Assembly: GCA_030705745.1 (NCBI GenBank) | Contig: JAUZPT010000159.1 | Span: 1 to 6,832, forward strand | Direction of reading: 5' to 3' | DNA: 6,832 bases | Source: Bacillota bacterium | GTDB lineage: Bacteria; Bacillota; Bacilli; Bacillales; Cytobacillaceae | Part shown: piece after piece, positions 1 to 4,842 of the stretch | Layout: each line of letters begins with the position of its first letter | Position numbering within the stretch: position 1 is the first letter of the stretch | The notes under the pieces: generated by a model | The model's input: the letters and a program-made list of their open reading frames with translations, nothing else | Told to the model about the DNA's origin: nothing | The model's database searches: none | Position numbers and translations under genes: made by a program

Positions 1-39
1 AAATGTATCGATGATCCAAGCTCCCTCACTTACTTTCAT
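1..39 (-). CDS. Start of a further early-operon gene, cut by the window edge
   Basis: Only the first 13 codons are visible (MKVSEGAWIIDTF), starting at the ATG at 39-37 and running off the left edge. A purine-rich GGGGGTG lies just upstream of the ATG, and the start sits inside the last codons of the IDEAL-domain gene, a 14-nt overlap typical of this operon. The opening MKVxxGxWxxDTF resembles the starts of small SH3-like or IDEAL-type phage proteins such as its neighbour, but this is too little sequence to assign a family. A chance ORF is possible. Confidence 0.45.
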   Translation of the reverse strand, partial: MKVSEGAWIIDTF

Positions 40-289
40 CTCGCACCCCCGTTAAGTGGTAAAAATAGTCCGAATCCTTTGTGTCCAAGGCTAAATCAAT
101 CTGTGTTTTGTCTGTCCACGTTTCTATAGGTACGGGTTCAAGTTCATGAGGTACTACCCATGTGGTGACATTCATCTTTCTCCCTTTGGCTGTCCGGATA
201 AATTTGACATAGTGATAATGGTATGAACATTGCGTTATATAGCCCAGATTCCCGGTTTTCCTTTCCGTCACCCATTGCCCCTCAATCAT
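26..289 (-). CDS. Small IDEAL-domain protein (87 aa)
   Basis: The N-terminal half (about 1-55) is rich in beta-prone residues with a GxWV...GxxGYI pattern, suggesting a small SH3-like barrel. The C-terminus (about 62-80) reads QIDLALDTKDSDYFYHLT, a good fit to the IDEAL motif (I-D-x-A-L-D-T-x-D, then an aromatic, F, and L-T), with Leu66 replacing the usual Glu. IDEAL domains are short helical modules of Bacillaceae proteins and their phages, probably for protein contacts; their biochemical role here is unknown. The ATG is preceded by GGACGGTGA at a suitable distance. The gene starts 12 nt after the zinc-finger/coiled-coil gene ends, so it belongs to the same leftward operon. Confidence 0.8.
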   Translation of the reverse strand: MIEGQWVTERKTGNLGYITQCSYHYHYVKFIRTAKGRKMNVTTWVVPHELEPVPIETWTDKTQIDLALDTKDSDYFYHLTGVRDESK

Positions 290-301
290 CGTTTCACCGT
301 C

Positions 302-1165
302 CTACGCCCATTTTTTGACAAGTTGTCTTAGGATGTGGTTTTCTTCTTCCAGAGGATGAATCTTACTCCATAAGTCATCGTATTGTTCGCATGCTTTCTT
401 TTTCATTTGTTGAAGATATTCACATTTACGTTCCAGTTCTTCTTTTTCTTTTTCTACGGCCAACAGTTCTTTTTCCATATCCGCTTTTTCTTGCTGCAGA
501 GTAGAAATTTCGTTTTCGCAGTCCTCACAAGCATCGTGTAAATGTTCCAGGTTTCGGATTTTCTCGTCCTTTTCGTCCAGTTGTTGATGAGCAGTGTTTA
601 AATCATTTCGAAGGGCTGCAATTAGGCGCTCGTATTCGGCTGATTTTTCCGCAAACGCTTCGTTTAGAGCCTCATTAATCGCCTCCCCGATGGGTTTGGG
701 TTCAGGTGCTTTTACAACGGCTGTATCGGGCTGTTGTGGCTTTTCAATCGGTGCGACCTCCAGTTGTTTAGTTTCAGCTTTCACTGGTTCAGGCTGTTTA
801 ATTTTCTCGATGGTGGCTTCAGCTGCTTTTTTTGCCGCTTGAGAAGCTTCCTTTTCCCATTTCTTTTTGTAGTAAATCAGGGTAGGTTGTTTAATGCCGA
901 ATTGTTTGGCGATGTCTGCATCTGATTTTCCTTGTCCTTTTAGTTTCATGTAACTTTCTATTTCAAGTACCACTTTTTGAGTCACTGGTTTTCTCTCCTT
1001 TTTGGTTTCTAATTGTTTTCCGATTTCAAGAATTTGCGAATAGGTGCCGCATCCTTTGCAAATGATTTCCGGACTTACTGAATTGTTAAACCTGCTTTTC
1101 CGATCGCATATACGGCAGACTTTCAATAAATCATCCAACTTATAAAGAAGGTTGATTCGGTTCAT
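302..1165 (-). CDS. Zinc-finger / helix-turn-helix / coiled-coil phage protein (287 aa)
   Basis: This is a three-part protein. Residues 17-39 hold a CxxC (C17, C20) and a second CxxC (C36, C39) followed by an EIGKQL tail, the layout of the short zinc-finger modules found in Bacillus phage proteins. Residues about 62-108 look like a homeodomain/resolvase-type HTH (SDADIAKQFGIKQPTLIYYKK). Residues about 110-160 are a Lys/Pro/Glu-rich flexible linker. Residues about 165-287 are a long heptad-rich coiled coil that contains one more CxxC (C213, C216) flanked by His208 and His210. A DNA-binding, self-associating role is likely, but the function is unknown. The ATG follows AGGGAACGCC and overlaps the 3' end of the preceding small gene by 26 nt, which suggests translational coupling. 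The plus-strand reading frames across the low-complexity part are shadows. Confidence 0.82.
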   Translation of the reverse strand: MNRINLLYKLDDLLKVCRICDRKSRFNNSVSPEIICKGCGTYSQILEIGKQLETKKERKPVTQKVVLEIESYMKLKGQGKSDADIAKQFGIKQPTLIYYKKKWEKEASQAAKKAAEATIEKIKQPEPVKAETKQLEVAPIEKPQQPDTAVVKAPEPKPIGEAINEALNEAFAEKSAEYERLIAALRNDLNTAHQQLDEKDEKIRNLEHLHDACEDCENEISTLQQEKADMEKELLAVEKEKEELERKCEYLQQMKKKACEQYDDLWSKIHPLEEENHILRQLVKKWA

Positions 1166-1310
1166 GGCGTTCCCTAGCCGAGAGATATTTTTGCCTTAAG
1201 ATTTCTATCACTTCGGGTTTGTCTTTTGGGTTGATGGACTGCATGAAAGCTGCAAGACTTGCTTTATCATCCAGCGTGTCCTGATTTTCAATTGCCTTTG
1301 ATTTTTTCAT
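1140..1310 (-). CDS. Small hypothetical protein (56 aa) between helicase loader and zinc-finger gene
   Basis: I do not recognise the family. The protein is charged and helical (ASLAAFMQSINPKDKPEVIE in its middle) with no Cys pair and no membrane segment. I chose the ATG at 1310 because GAGGTG, matching the 16S rRNA tail, lies four bases upstream. An in-frame ATG at 1322 would add four residues but has no ribosome binding site, and its own codons form this Shine-Dalgarno. The gene follows the helicase loader after about 77 nt and overlaps the next gene by 26 nt, so it is co-transcribed with replication genes. Its function is unknown. Confidence 0.7.
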   Translation of the reverse strand: MKKSKAIENQDTLDDKASLAAFMQSINPKDKPEVIEILRQKYLSARERHEPNQPSL

Positions 1311-1387
1311 TTTGCACCTCATAAAATTAAGTCATAGGGCTTGTCCTACGTGCATATAGTGAGTAAGGAAGGGCGACAGACACCCTG

Positions 1388-2230
1388 TTATACATCCGCC
1401 AATCTATGATTCAAAACTTTTCGGTCACCTTTAATCACTACCGTAAATTTTTTGCTCATTTGATAAATCCGTGTGCCTAATGCTTCATCGATGTCACACA
1501 GCTCGTCCACTGTCTTTTCAGACGAAACCATGATGGGTTTGTGGTTTAAATAACGGTAGTTAATGACTCCAAACATTTGTTCAACTTGAAAGTCTGTAGG
1601 GAATGTTCGGCCTTTGAATAAATCATCGATAAACAAAACACCGATCCGCTTCATTTTGGTCAGCTTTTCTTCTAGCAGGTCAAAATCATCTTTTAAGTCG
1701 TTAAAGCCTTCAACAAAAGGAAAGTAAAGGACACTGACTTGTTTTTTCATAATCAAGTTGTTTGCCAGAGCTGTGAGTAAGTGGGTTTTTCCGGCTCCTG
1801 GCTGCCCTAAGAGGCTGATGGAATTGCACCGCTGGTCTTTGATGTGGTCGAATTCCACAAAGTAGTCTACAGCGCATTGATGGGCTTCTTTAATCGCGTC
1901 CGGCTTTCCCTCCAAGATAAAGCTTCCAAATGTCATCTTTTTGAATTCATCCGTTATTTCGCTGAATTTCATTAAGTGATTAGCTTGTCTTTTTTTCGAG
2001 CACACACAATCTTTTAAGACTTCCAGGAACATCGGCTGTCCGTTCGGCCAGGTTCTTTGATTGCCTTCATGGTCTAAAGCAGGCTCGTTTTCAAGGAGAA
2101 ACCCTTTATCTTTGCACTTTGGGCAGCTATAGTTTTCCGTATCTTCCAACCTTGTCTCCGAAAACTTCAAATTTTTCTTTTTTTGGAGGTCGGCCAGAAC
2201 TTCCTCGATATTGGTGAACCTTCTTTCCAT
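1388..2230 (-). CDS. DnaC/DnaI-type replicative helicase loader, AAA+ ATPase (280 aa)
   Basis: It probably loads the replicative hexameric helicase at the phage origin, as DnaC and DnaI do. The N-terminal region carries a zinc-binding set (C36, C39, C75, C77), as in DnaI-type loaders, which bind the helicase with this part. The ATPase core has Walker A GQPGAGKT at 142-149, Walker B IGVLFIDD at 196-203, a sensor I-like VSS at 235-237 and a candidate arginine finger R254 in LGTRIYQM. Its length fits phage loaders such as XkdC of PBSX, but I cannot confirm that as the closest relative. The start is well set: AGGAGG lies six bases upstream of the ATG. The start lies 104 nt inside the upstream initiator gene in another frame, so the two are probably translated in a coupled way. 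Confidence 0.93.
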   Translation of the reverse strand: MERRFTNIEEVLADLQKKKNLKFSETRLEDTENYSCPKCKDKGFLLENEPALDHEGNQRTWPNGQPMFLEVLKDCVCSKKRQANHLMKFSEITDEFKKMTFGSFILEGKPDAIKEAHQCAVDYFVEFDHIKDQRCNSISLLGQPGAGKTHLLTALANNLIMKKQVSVLYFPFVEGFNDLKDDFDLLEEKLTKMKRIGVLFIDDLFKGRTFPTDFQVEQMFGVINYRYLNHKPIMVSSEKTVDELCDIDEALGTRIYQMSKKFTVVIKGDRKVLNHRLADV

Positions 2231-2948
2231 TTTTGTCCTCCTCAGAATCCATTTTTTCTAAATCTGATAAACTCACAATCCCTTGTTTCTTCCAAGCTAC
2301 TAGTTTTTTATAGACATATAGCCAGGTCTTGCCATTTCCTCTTGCTGTTTCTTTTATGGCTGCAATAATCATTTCTTCCGGCTGCTCAAAACCAAAATTA
2401 TCGATGACATCCGTAATATCATCACGAAGAAATTCTGTGATTTCTTTTTCACCCAGGATTTTGCTTTTTGTCAAAATGTCTAAAATGCGATTCACAGCAT
2501 GCTCCCCTTTTACTACATCCTTTTTATTTAAATTTTTATTTATATTTTTTATTTCTTGGTTGATAGTTTCACCAATGGTAGCGTTGACAGTTTCACCAAT
2601 GGTAGCGTTGACAGTTTCACCAATGGTAGTTTCACCAACGGTTGCCCATTGGCCATAATCTTTGTTAAAAGAAATTTTTCTGTAACTGCCATTTTTCACT
2701 TTTTGAAATATAATTTTCTTATCTTCTAAACCTTTCAGTTCTCTTTGGATTTGCCTTTTATCACAACCTGTAGCATTGCTTAAAAAAGTTAGAGATAGAT
2801 CATGTTCTTTCCGTTTGAAACCATAGGTATATCGCCAAATAACAAATAATAATCGGTATTGTGTAGGGCTTAGTTTTATTCTCGCCATATGGTCGAATAT
2901 TTCATTTGCGATTCGCGTGTACCCGTGTTCCAGTTGAACGTCTGCCAA
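2127..2948 (-). CDS. Phage replication initiator, Phage_rep_O winged-helix plus DnaD-like domain (273 aa)
   Basis: The first ~80 residues (MADVQLEHGYTRIANEI..., then LSPTQYRLLFVIWRYTYGFK and a TGCDKRQIQRELKGLEDK helix) match the lambda O-type N-terminal winged helix that binds origin repeats. Residues about 103-130 are a repeated IGETVNAT linker. Residues about 150-225 resemble the DnaD/DnaB C-terminal module and end in WLYVYKKLVAWKKQGI; this part contacts DNA or primosome partners. A basic GRPPKK tail follows. I chose the TTG at 2948 because AGGTGA lies five bases upstream. The in-frame GTG at 2957 is part of that Shine-Dalgarno and has none of its own. The gene contains the candidate replication origin and overlaps the helicase loader by 104 nt, the usual initiator-loader pair. 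Confidence 0.9.
   Translation of the reverse strand: MADVQLEHGYTRIANEIFDHMARIKLSPTQYRLLFVIWRYTYGFKRKEHDLSLTFLSNATGCDKRQIQRELKGLEDKKIIFQKVKNGSYRKISFNKDYGQWATVGETTIGETVNATIGETVNATIGETINQEIKNINKNLNKKDVVKGEHAVNRILDILTKSKILGEKEITEFLRDDITDVIDNFGFEQPEEMIIAAIKETARGNGKTWLYVYKKLVAWKKQGIVSLSDLEKMDSEEDKNGKKVHQYRGSSGRPPKKEKFEVFGDKVGRYGKL
2231..2243 (-). promoter_or_regulatory. Ribosome binding site of the helicase loader, inside the initiator coding region
   Basis: On the minus strand the bases before the ATG at 2230 read GAGGAGGACAAAA, a full Shine-Dalgarno at six-base spacing. It is embedded in codons for Ser-Glu-Glu-Asp-Lys of the initiator. It shows that the long overlap is not an annotation artefact caused by choosing too early a start. 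Confidence 0.85.
2521..2554. other. AT-only tract, candidate DNA unwinding element of the origin
   Basis: Thirty-four consecutive A/T bases lie five bases beyond the iteron block, on the side towards the 3' end of the initiator gene. They encode an Asn/Lys/Ile-rich segment of the initiator linker. Both the order (iterons, then AT-rich DNA) and the position within an O-like gene are as in lambda, where this tract is melted first. Confidence 0.7.
2560..2654 (-). repeat. Iteron-like tandem repeats inside the initiator gene (candidate origin)
   Basis: Three tandem units start at 2560, 2584 and 2608 with an exact 24-bp period. The 16-base core agtttcaccaatggta is identical at 2565-2580, 2589-2604 and 2613-2628. 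A fourth, degenerate core (14 of 16 bases) follows at 2628-2643 after only 15 bp, and the inner 7-mer CCAATGG recurs in inverted orientation at 2646-2652. Each core contains the near-palindrome ACCA-A-TGGT. In the protein the units give repeated IGETVNAT. Repeats inside the gene of their own initiator, next to an AT-rich tract, are the pattern of the lambda origin in gene O. Confidence 0.85.
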
Positions 2949-2959
2949 TCCCTTCACCT
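2949..2959 (-). promoter_or_regulatory. Ribosome binding site selecting a TTG start for the initiator
   Basis: The minus strand reads AGGTGAAGGGA directly before TTG. AGGTGA is a six-base match to the 16S tail at five-base spacing. The protein made from this TTG begins MADVQLEHGY, as expected for a Phage_rep_O family N-terminus. Confidence 0.7.
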
Positions 2960-2992
2960 GTATTTCATTAAATATTTTTAAAAAAATCTATT

Positions 2993-3544
2993 CTAAACAT
3001 CTTCCTTGATTTTGTCTTCTAATCCTGTTGTAGTTTGAATGATGTCGAATGTCTGACAAACACACTTTTTAGGATCAGAGAAAATTTCCGAACCAGTAAA
3101 ATGAATTACTCTGAACCCTAAGCTTTGCAGATCTCTATCTCTTGATTTATCCCGCTTGGCTTGTTCCTTTGTTTTTTCGTGATAATCATGCCCGTCACAC
3201 TCGATAGCAAACTTAAATTCCTTTCCGAGCGCGTAACAAAGAATAATGAAGTCTGGACGATATTTTTTGTGCTTGAATTCAACATCTTTCTGAATCAAAA
3301 CTCTTATTTTTGAATGGGAATCAATTTCTCTGAAGTCAGATTGGTACCATTCAATACTGTTTATTAAATGCAAACAATAAAGCTGTTCAATCGGAGATTC
3401 GCACTCATTTAATGAGTAGAGTAAATAAAGTTCCTTCCGTCTCATCATTTCATTAATTTCTTTTAAAACGTTTGGTGTTAAATTCCCCTTGACCTTTTCA
3501 GCAATAGGTTGGATGTGTTCAATAAACCGATCTTTTTTAGCCAT
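2993..3544 (-). CDS. DUF559/Vsr-like PD-(D/E)XK nuclease-fold protein (183 aa)
   Basis: This is a probable DNA endonuclease of the restriction-enzyme fold. An N-terminal helix carries SPIEQ (Glu53). A strand YRPDFII follows (Pro97, Asp98), then FAIECDGHDYH (Glu114, Cys115, Asp116, His118, His122). Next is the basic helix EQAKRDKSRDRDL and the closing strand LGFRVIHFTGSEI. This order is typical of DUF559 and very-short-patch-repair-like proteins; the usual Lys of the E-x-K motif is replaced by Asp116, as in this subfamily. The ATG has AGGAAGTG upstream. The gene lies between the AbrB-type regulator and the initiator in the same operon, which suggests a role in replication, recombination or repair of phage DNA rather than a restriction system, since no methyltransferase is nearby. 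The substrate is unknown. Confidence 0.82.
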   Translation of the reverse strand: MAKKDRFIEHIQPIAEKVKGNLTPNVLKEINEMMRRKELYLLYSLNECESPIEQLYCLHLINSIEWYQSDFREIDSHSKIRVLIQKDVEFKHKKYRPDFIILCYALGKEFKFAIECDGHDYHEKTKEQAKRDKSRDRDLQSLGFRVIHFTGSEIFSDPKKCVCQTFDIIQTTTGLEDKIKEDV

Positions 3545-3614
3545 CTTTTTTCACTTCCTAGGTTTAAAACTCGTACAGTATGGTAATATAATAATGAATT
3601 TATTTTCCTAATGG

Positions 3615-3636
3615 GCCCTCTGTTGGCGCAGGGGGC
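3615..3636 (-). other. GC-rich stem-loop at the stop codon of the RsfA/AbrB gene
   Basis: GCCCTCTG (3615-3622) pairs with CAGGGGGC (3629-3636) around a six-base loop, giving eight pairs with one G-U on the plus-strand transcript. It overlaps the TAG of the regulator gene. In the direction of the operon it is not followed by a T-run, so it is not a standard intrinsic terminator. It could slow transcription, protect the RNA 3' end or mark a processing site. The 91-nt gap 3545-3635 shows no convincing promoter for the downstream replication genes. Confidence 0.4.
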
Positions 3637-4172
3637 TATTTTCCTTCTACATACTCAATGACTTCATTCAAGTCAGAAAGATTGAATTTTTTGCCGTTGA
3701 CGGCCTGTTTCAAAATCTTCAAAGCGTTTTCTTTTTCTTCATCGCTGCGGTAAGCTTTCAAAACCCTTCCTTCCTGGTCCATAAACATTTCAATGGCTTG
3801 TCCAGATTTCCAGCCATGTGTGTCCCTGACTTCCTTCGGGATGACGATCCTTCCTAAATCATCAATTTTGCGAATTATTCCGAGCGCCTTCATCTTTTTT
3901 TCCTCCTCATTTTTATTAGGTTTGTATATTGGTGACGGTGCTTTTTCTATAAACACCAGTCTGTTTTTCTTGGCGTGTTGAATAGCCAGTGTATAATCGT
4001 GCCTCAATACTTTATTCCATCTAAATCCGCATGCAGCCGATGTCCGGCTTAACTTTTCTCCTGCTTCATCAAATGCCTTTAATTGAGTGCTGCCTTCCCG
4101 GATATGTTTTAAAACCGTTTCTGCCAGCAAGGTATCTTGCTCGGCAGTCCAGGTGTCACTTCGCTGTTTCAT
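3636..4172 (-). CDS. Fused RsfA-like Myb domain and AbrB/SpoVT-like domain transcription regulator (178 aa)
   Basis: Residues 1-72 ([20 protein letters not shown], then AACGFRWN and a basic end) match the RsfA/YlbO family of Bacillus, a Myb-like DNA-binding domain linked to sporulation gene control. Residues about 94-142 ([20 protein letters not shown], then [12 protein letters not shown]) match the swapped-hairpin DNA-binding domain of AbrB and SpoVT. A helical tail to 178 may aid oligomerisation. RsfA and AbrB proteins are normally separate, so this two-domain chain is unusual. A perfect AGGAGG lies eight bases before Met94, so an AbrB-only form of 85 residues may also be made. The main ATG has AAGGAGG seven bases upstream, and its ATGA overlaps the stop of the 30-residue peptide gene. 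As the third gene of the early operon it is a likely early or host-takeover regulator. Confidence 0.88.
   Translation of the reverse strand: MKQRSDTWTAEQDTLLAETVLKHIREGSTQLKAFDEAGEKLSRTSAACGFRWNKVLRHDYTLAIQHAKKNRLVFIEKAPSPIYKPNKNEEEKKMKALGIIRKIDDLGRIVIPKEVRDTHGWKSGQAIEMFMDQEGRVLKAYRSDEEKENALKILKQAVNGKKFNLSDLNEVIEYVEGK
3894..3907 (-). promoter_or_regulatory. Internal ribosome binding site before the AbrB-like domain
   Basis: AGGAGG (3902-3907 on the minus strand) sits eight bases before the in-frame ATG at 3893. That ATG would start an 85-residue protein (3636-3893) beginning [20 protein letters not shown], exactly where stand-alone AbrB proteins begin. It suggests two products from one gene, or a fusion of two formerly separate genes in which the second start survives. 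Confidence 0.65.
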
Positions 4173-4261
4173 TTACTTCCCTCCTTCATGTTAAAATCCG
4201 CAATGATTATGCCCATTAGCAATGCCACAAATACCATAAAAAAGATAGAAAGTGGATTCAT
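4169..4261 (-). CDS. 30-residue single-pass membrane peptide
   Basis: [20 protein letters not shown] is followed by [10 protein letters not shown]: one hydrophobic helix (about residues 4-20) with a short polar C-terminus. The gene is linked at both ends by four-base ATGA overlaps: its ATG overlaps the stop of the Cro-like gene and its TGA overlaps the start of the RsfA/AbrB gene. AAGGAGG lies seven bases before the ATG, so translation is very likely despite the small size. I do not recognise a family. It could be a small early phage membrane protein acting on a host membrane complex, or it may serve mainly to couple translation. Confidence 0.72.
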   Translation of the reverse strand: MNPLSIFFMVFVALLMGIIIADFNMKEGSK

Positions 4262-4277
4262 TTATTTCCCTCCTTCA
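4169..4277 (-). repeat. Duplicated 20-bp translational coupling junction
   Basis: The minus strand reads TGAAGGAGGGAARTAAATGA at 4277-4258 and again at 4188-4169, with 19 of 20 bases identical and 89 bp apart. Each copy encodes the final KEG(N/S)K residues, carries the ribosome binding site and forms the ATGA stop-start overlap to the next gene. The likeness of the two ends suggests a local duplication that created or inserted the small gene. Confidence 0.75.
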
Positions 4278-4485
4278 AAACTAGCAAGTCACTAATCTTG
4301 CAATCTAAGGCAACACACAGCTTGGCAATAGTATCAGTATGCATCCGGTGGTTTTTGTTATTGAGAGCTGCAGAAACCGCCTTCCGGGAAAGACCTGTTT
4401 TTTCTTTTAGCTGCTCGATGGTCCGGATATTCCGTTTTGCCATCATTTCATAAAGTTTGATTTCAATTACTGGAACGTCTGTCAT
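4258..4485 (-). CDS. Cro-like HTH regulator, first gene of the early operon (75 aa)
   Basis: This is a compact Cro/C1-type HTH of the HTH_26 kind. It has IEQLKEKTGLSRKAVSAALN as HTH helices 2-3 (about 23-42), then HTDTIAKLCVALDCKISDLL as the closing helices. The chain ends about ten residues after the fold, so it is DNA binding only. It is transcribed divergently from the related plus-strand HTH gene at 4624 and starts right after the operator region, which fits a Cro role. The start is clear: AAGGAGGTGA lies directly upstream of the ATG. The stop overlaps the ATG of the membrane peptide gene by four bases. Confidence 0.9.
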   Translation of the reverse strand: MTDVPVIEIKLYEMMAKRNIRTIEQLKEKTGLSRKAVSAALNNKNHRMHTDTIAKLCVALDCKISDLLVLKEGNK

Positions 4486-4505
4486 TTTTTCACCTCCTTG
4501 AACAT

Positions 4506-4535
4506 ATTATACTACCTATGGGTTATTCATTACAA
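4506..4535 (-). promoter_or_regulatory. Early leftward promoter
   Basis: On the minus strand TTGTAA (4535-4530, four of six consensus bases) is followed by an 18-bp spacer and a perfect TATAAT (4511-4506). Transcription would start near 4499, just before the ribosome binding site of the Cro-like gene. The spacer and -35 lie within the operator inverted repeat, so repressor binding would block it. Confidence 0.75.
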
Positions 4536-4549
4536 CCCTTGGGTAGTAT
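4509..4549. promoter_or_regulatory. Operator inverted repeat over the early promoter
   Basis: Arms 4509-4526 and 4532-4549 are 18 bp with 15 matching bases, around a five-base centre. Each arm also holds its own small near-palindrome: ACCTATGGGT at 4514-4523 and ACCCTTGGGT at 4535-4544. Their centres are 21 bp apart, two helical turns, which would let two dimers bind on one face. The 7-mer TACCTAT of the first site recurs inverted at 4602-4608, next to the -10 of the opposite promoter, as a possible third, weaker site. Confidence 0.72.
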
Positions 4550-4573
4550 TTTTTATAAAATTTTTAATATTTT

Positions 4574-4603
4574 TTGCATAATCGGTGGCAAAATGGGTAC
4601 AAT
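4574..4603 (+). promoter_or_regulatory. Putative promoter of the plus-strand repressor gene
   Basis: TACAAT at 4598-4603 (five of six) is a fair -10. The -35 is weak (TTGCAT at 4574-4579, 18-bp spacing), preceded by an A/T-rich stretch that could act as an UP element. A maintenance promoter weaker than the opposing early promoter is common for phage repressors. The ribosome binding site GAGGTGAT follows at 4611-4618. Confidence 0.5.
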
Positions 4604-4623
4604 AGGTAACGAGGTGATACGCA

Positions 4624-4842
4624 ATGGTTGTTCGGAATAACCTTAGGGTTCTAATGGCGAAAAAGAAAATGAATATCCAGGACGTGGCTGATGCTACCGG
4701 GTTGAGCCGAAAGTCTATTTCAAAGCTGTACCATGAAGAATCCATCCAGATCACGTTTGATGTCATTGCCAGGCTTTGTAAATTATTTGACTGCGAACCG
4801 GGCGATCTGCTCTACCTGGAAAATGAACCAAAGGAGGACTAA
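4624..4842 (+). CDS. CI-like minimal HTH repressor (72 aa)
   Basis: A short Cro/C1-type HTH with IQDVADATGLSRKSISKLYH as HTH helices (about 18-37) and FDVIARLCKLFDCEPGDLLYL after it. It is clearly a paralogue of the 75-residue Cro-like protein; both share GLSRK, an IA-basic-LC block, and DC...DLL-x-L. It is the only plus-strand gene in the window, has its own terminator and is divergent from the early operon, so it is the likely lysogeny repressor. It has no C-terminal peptidase or dimerisation domain, so LexA/CI-type self-cleavage is excluded. The ATG has GAGGTGAT five bases upstream. Confidence 0.88.
   Translation: MVVRNNLRVLMAKKKMNIQDVADATGLSRKSISKLYHEESIQITFDVIARLCKLFDCEPGDLLYLENEPKED

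Noticed and set aside
594..925. Two overlapping plus-strand open frames opposite the zinc-finger/coiled-coil gene
   Set aside because: They are antisense to a low-complexity Lys/Glu/Ala-rich coding region, lack ribosome binding sites and give Phe/Ser/Leu-rich shadow translations.
1311..1322. ATG at 1322 as start of the small gene before the zinc-finger gene
   Set aside because: It has no ribosome binding site, and its own codons contain the GAGGTG that serves the ATG at 1310.
1370..1386. Six-pair hairpin (AGGGTG/CGCCCT on the minus strand) just after the helicase loader
   Set aside because: It is short, contains a G-U pair and has no following T-run, so I do not call a terminator. The rest of the gap 1311-1387 shows no convincing promoter.
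2560..2654. CRISPR array
   Set aside because: The units are contiguous 24-bp direct repeats inside a coding gene, with no spacers and no cas genes.
2183..2658. Plus-strand open frames opposite the initiator gene
   Set aside because: One has a repeated VSPMVALT pattern, but it is only the antisense reading of the iterons. No ribosome binding site, and the minus strand has clear domains.
2955..2957. GTG as the start of the replication initiator
   Set aside because: This GTG is part of the AGGTGA that serves the TTG at 2948 and has no Shine-Dalgarno of its own; the TTG start also gives the expected N-terminus.
4031..4219. Plus-strand open frame opposite the RsfA-like domain and membrane peptide
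   Set aside because: It is antisense to strongly recognised coding sequence and has no ribosome binding site.
4530..4766. Minus-strand 78-codon open frame across the operator and the repressor gene
   Set aside because: It is antisense to the repressor, runs over the operator and both promoters, and its translation has no recognisable features.
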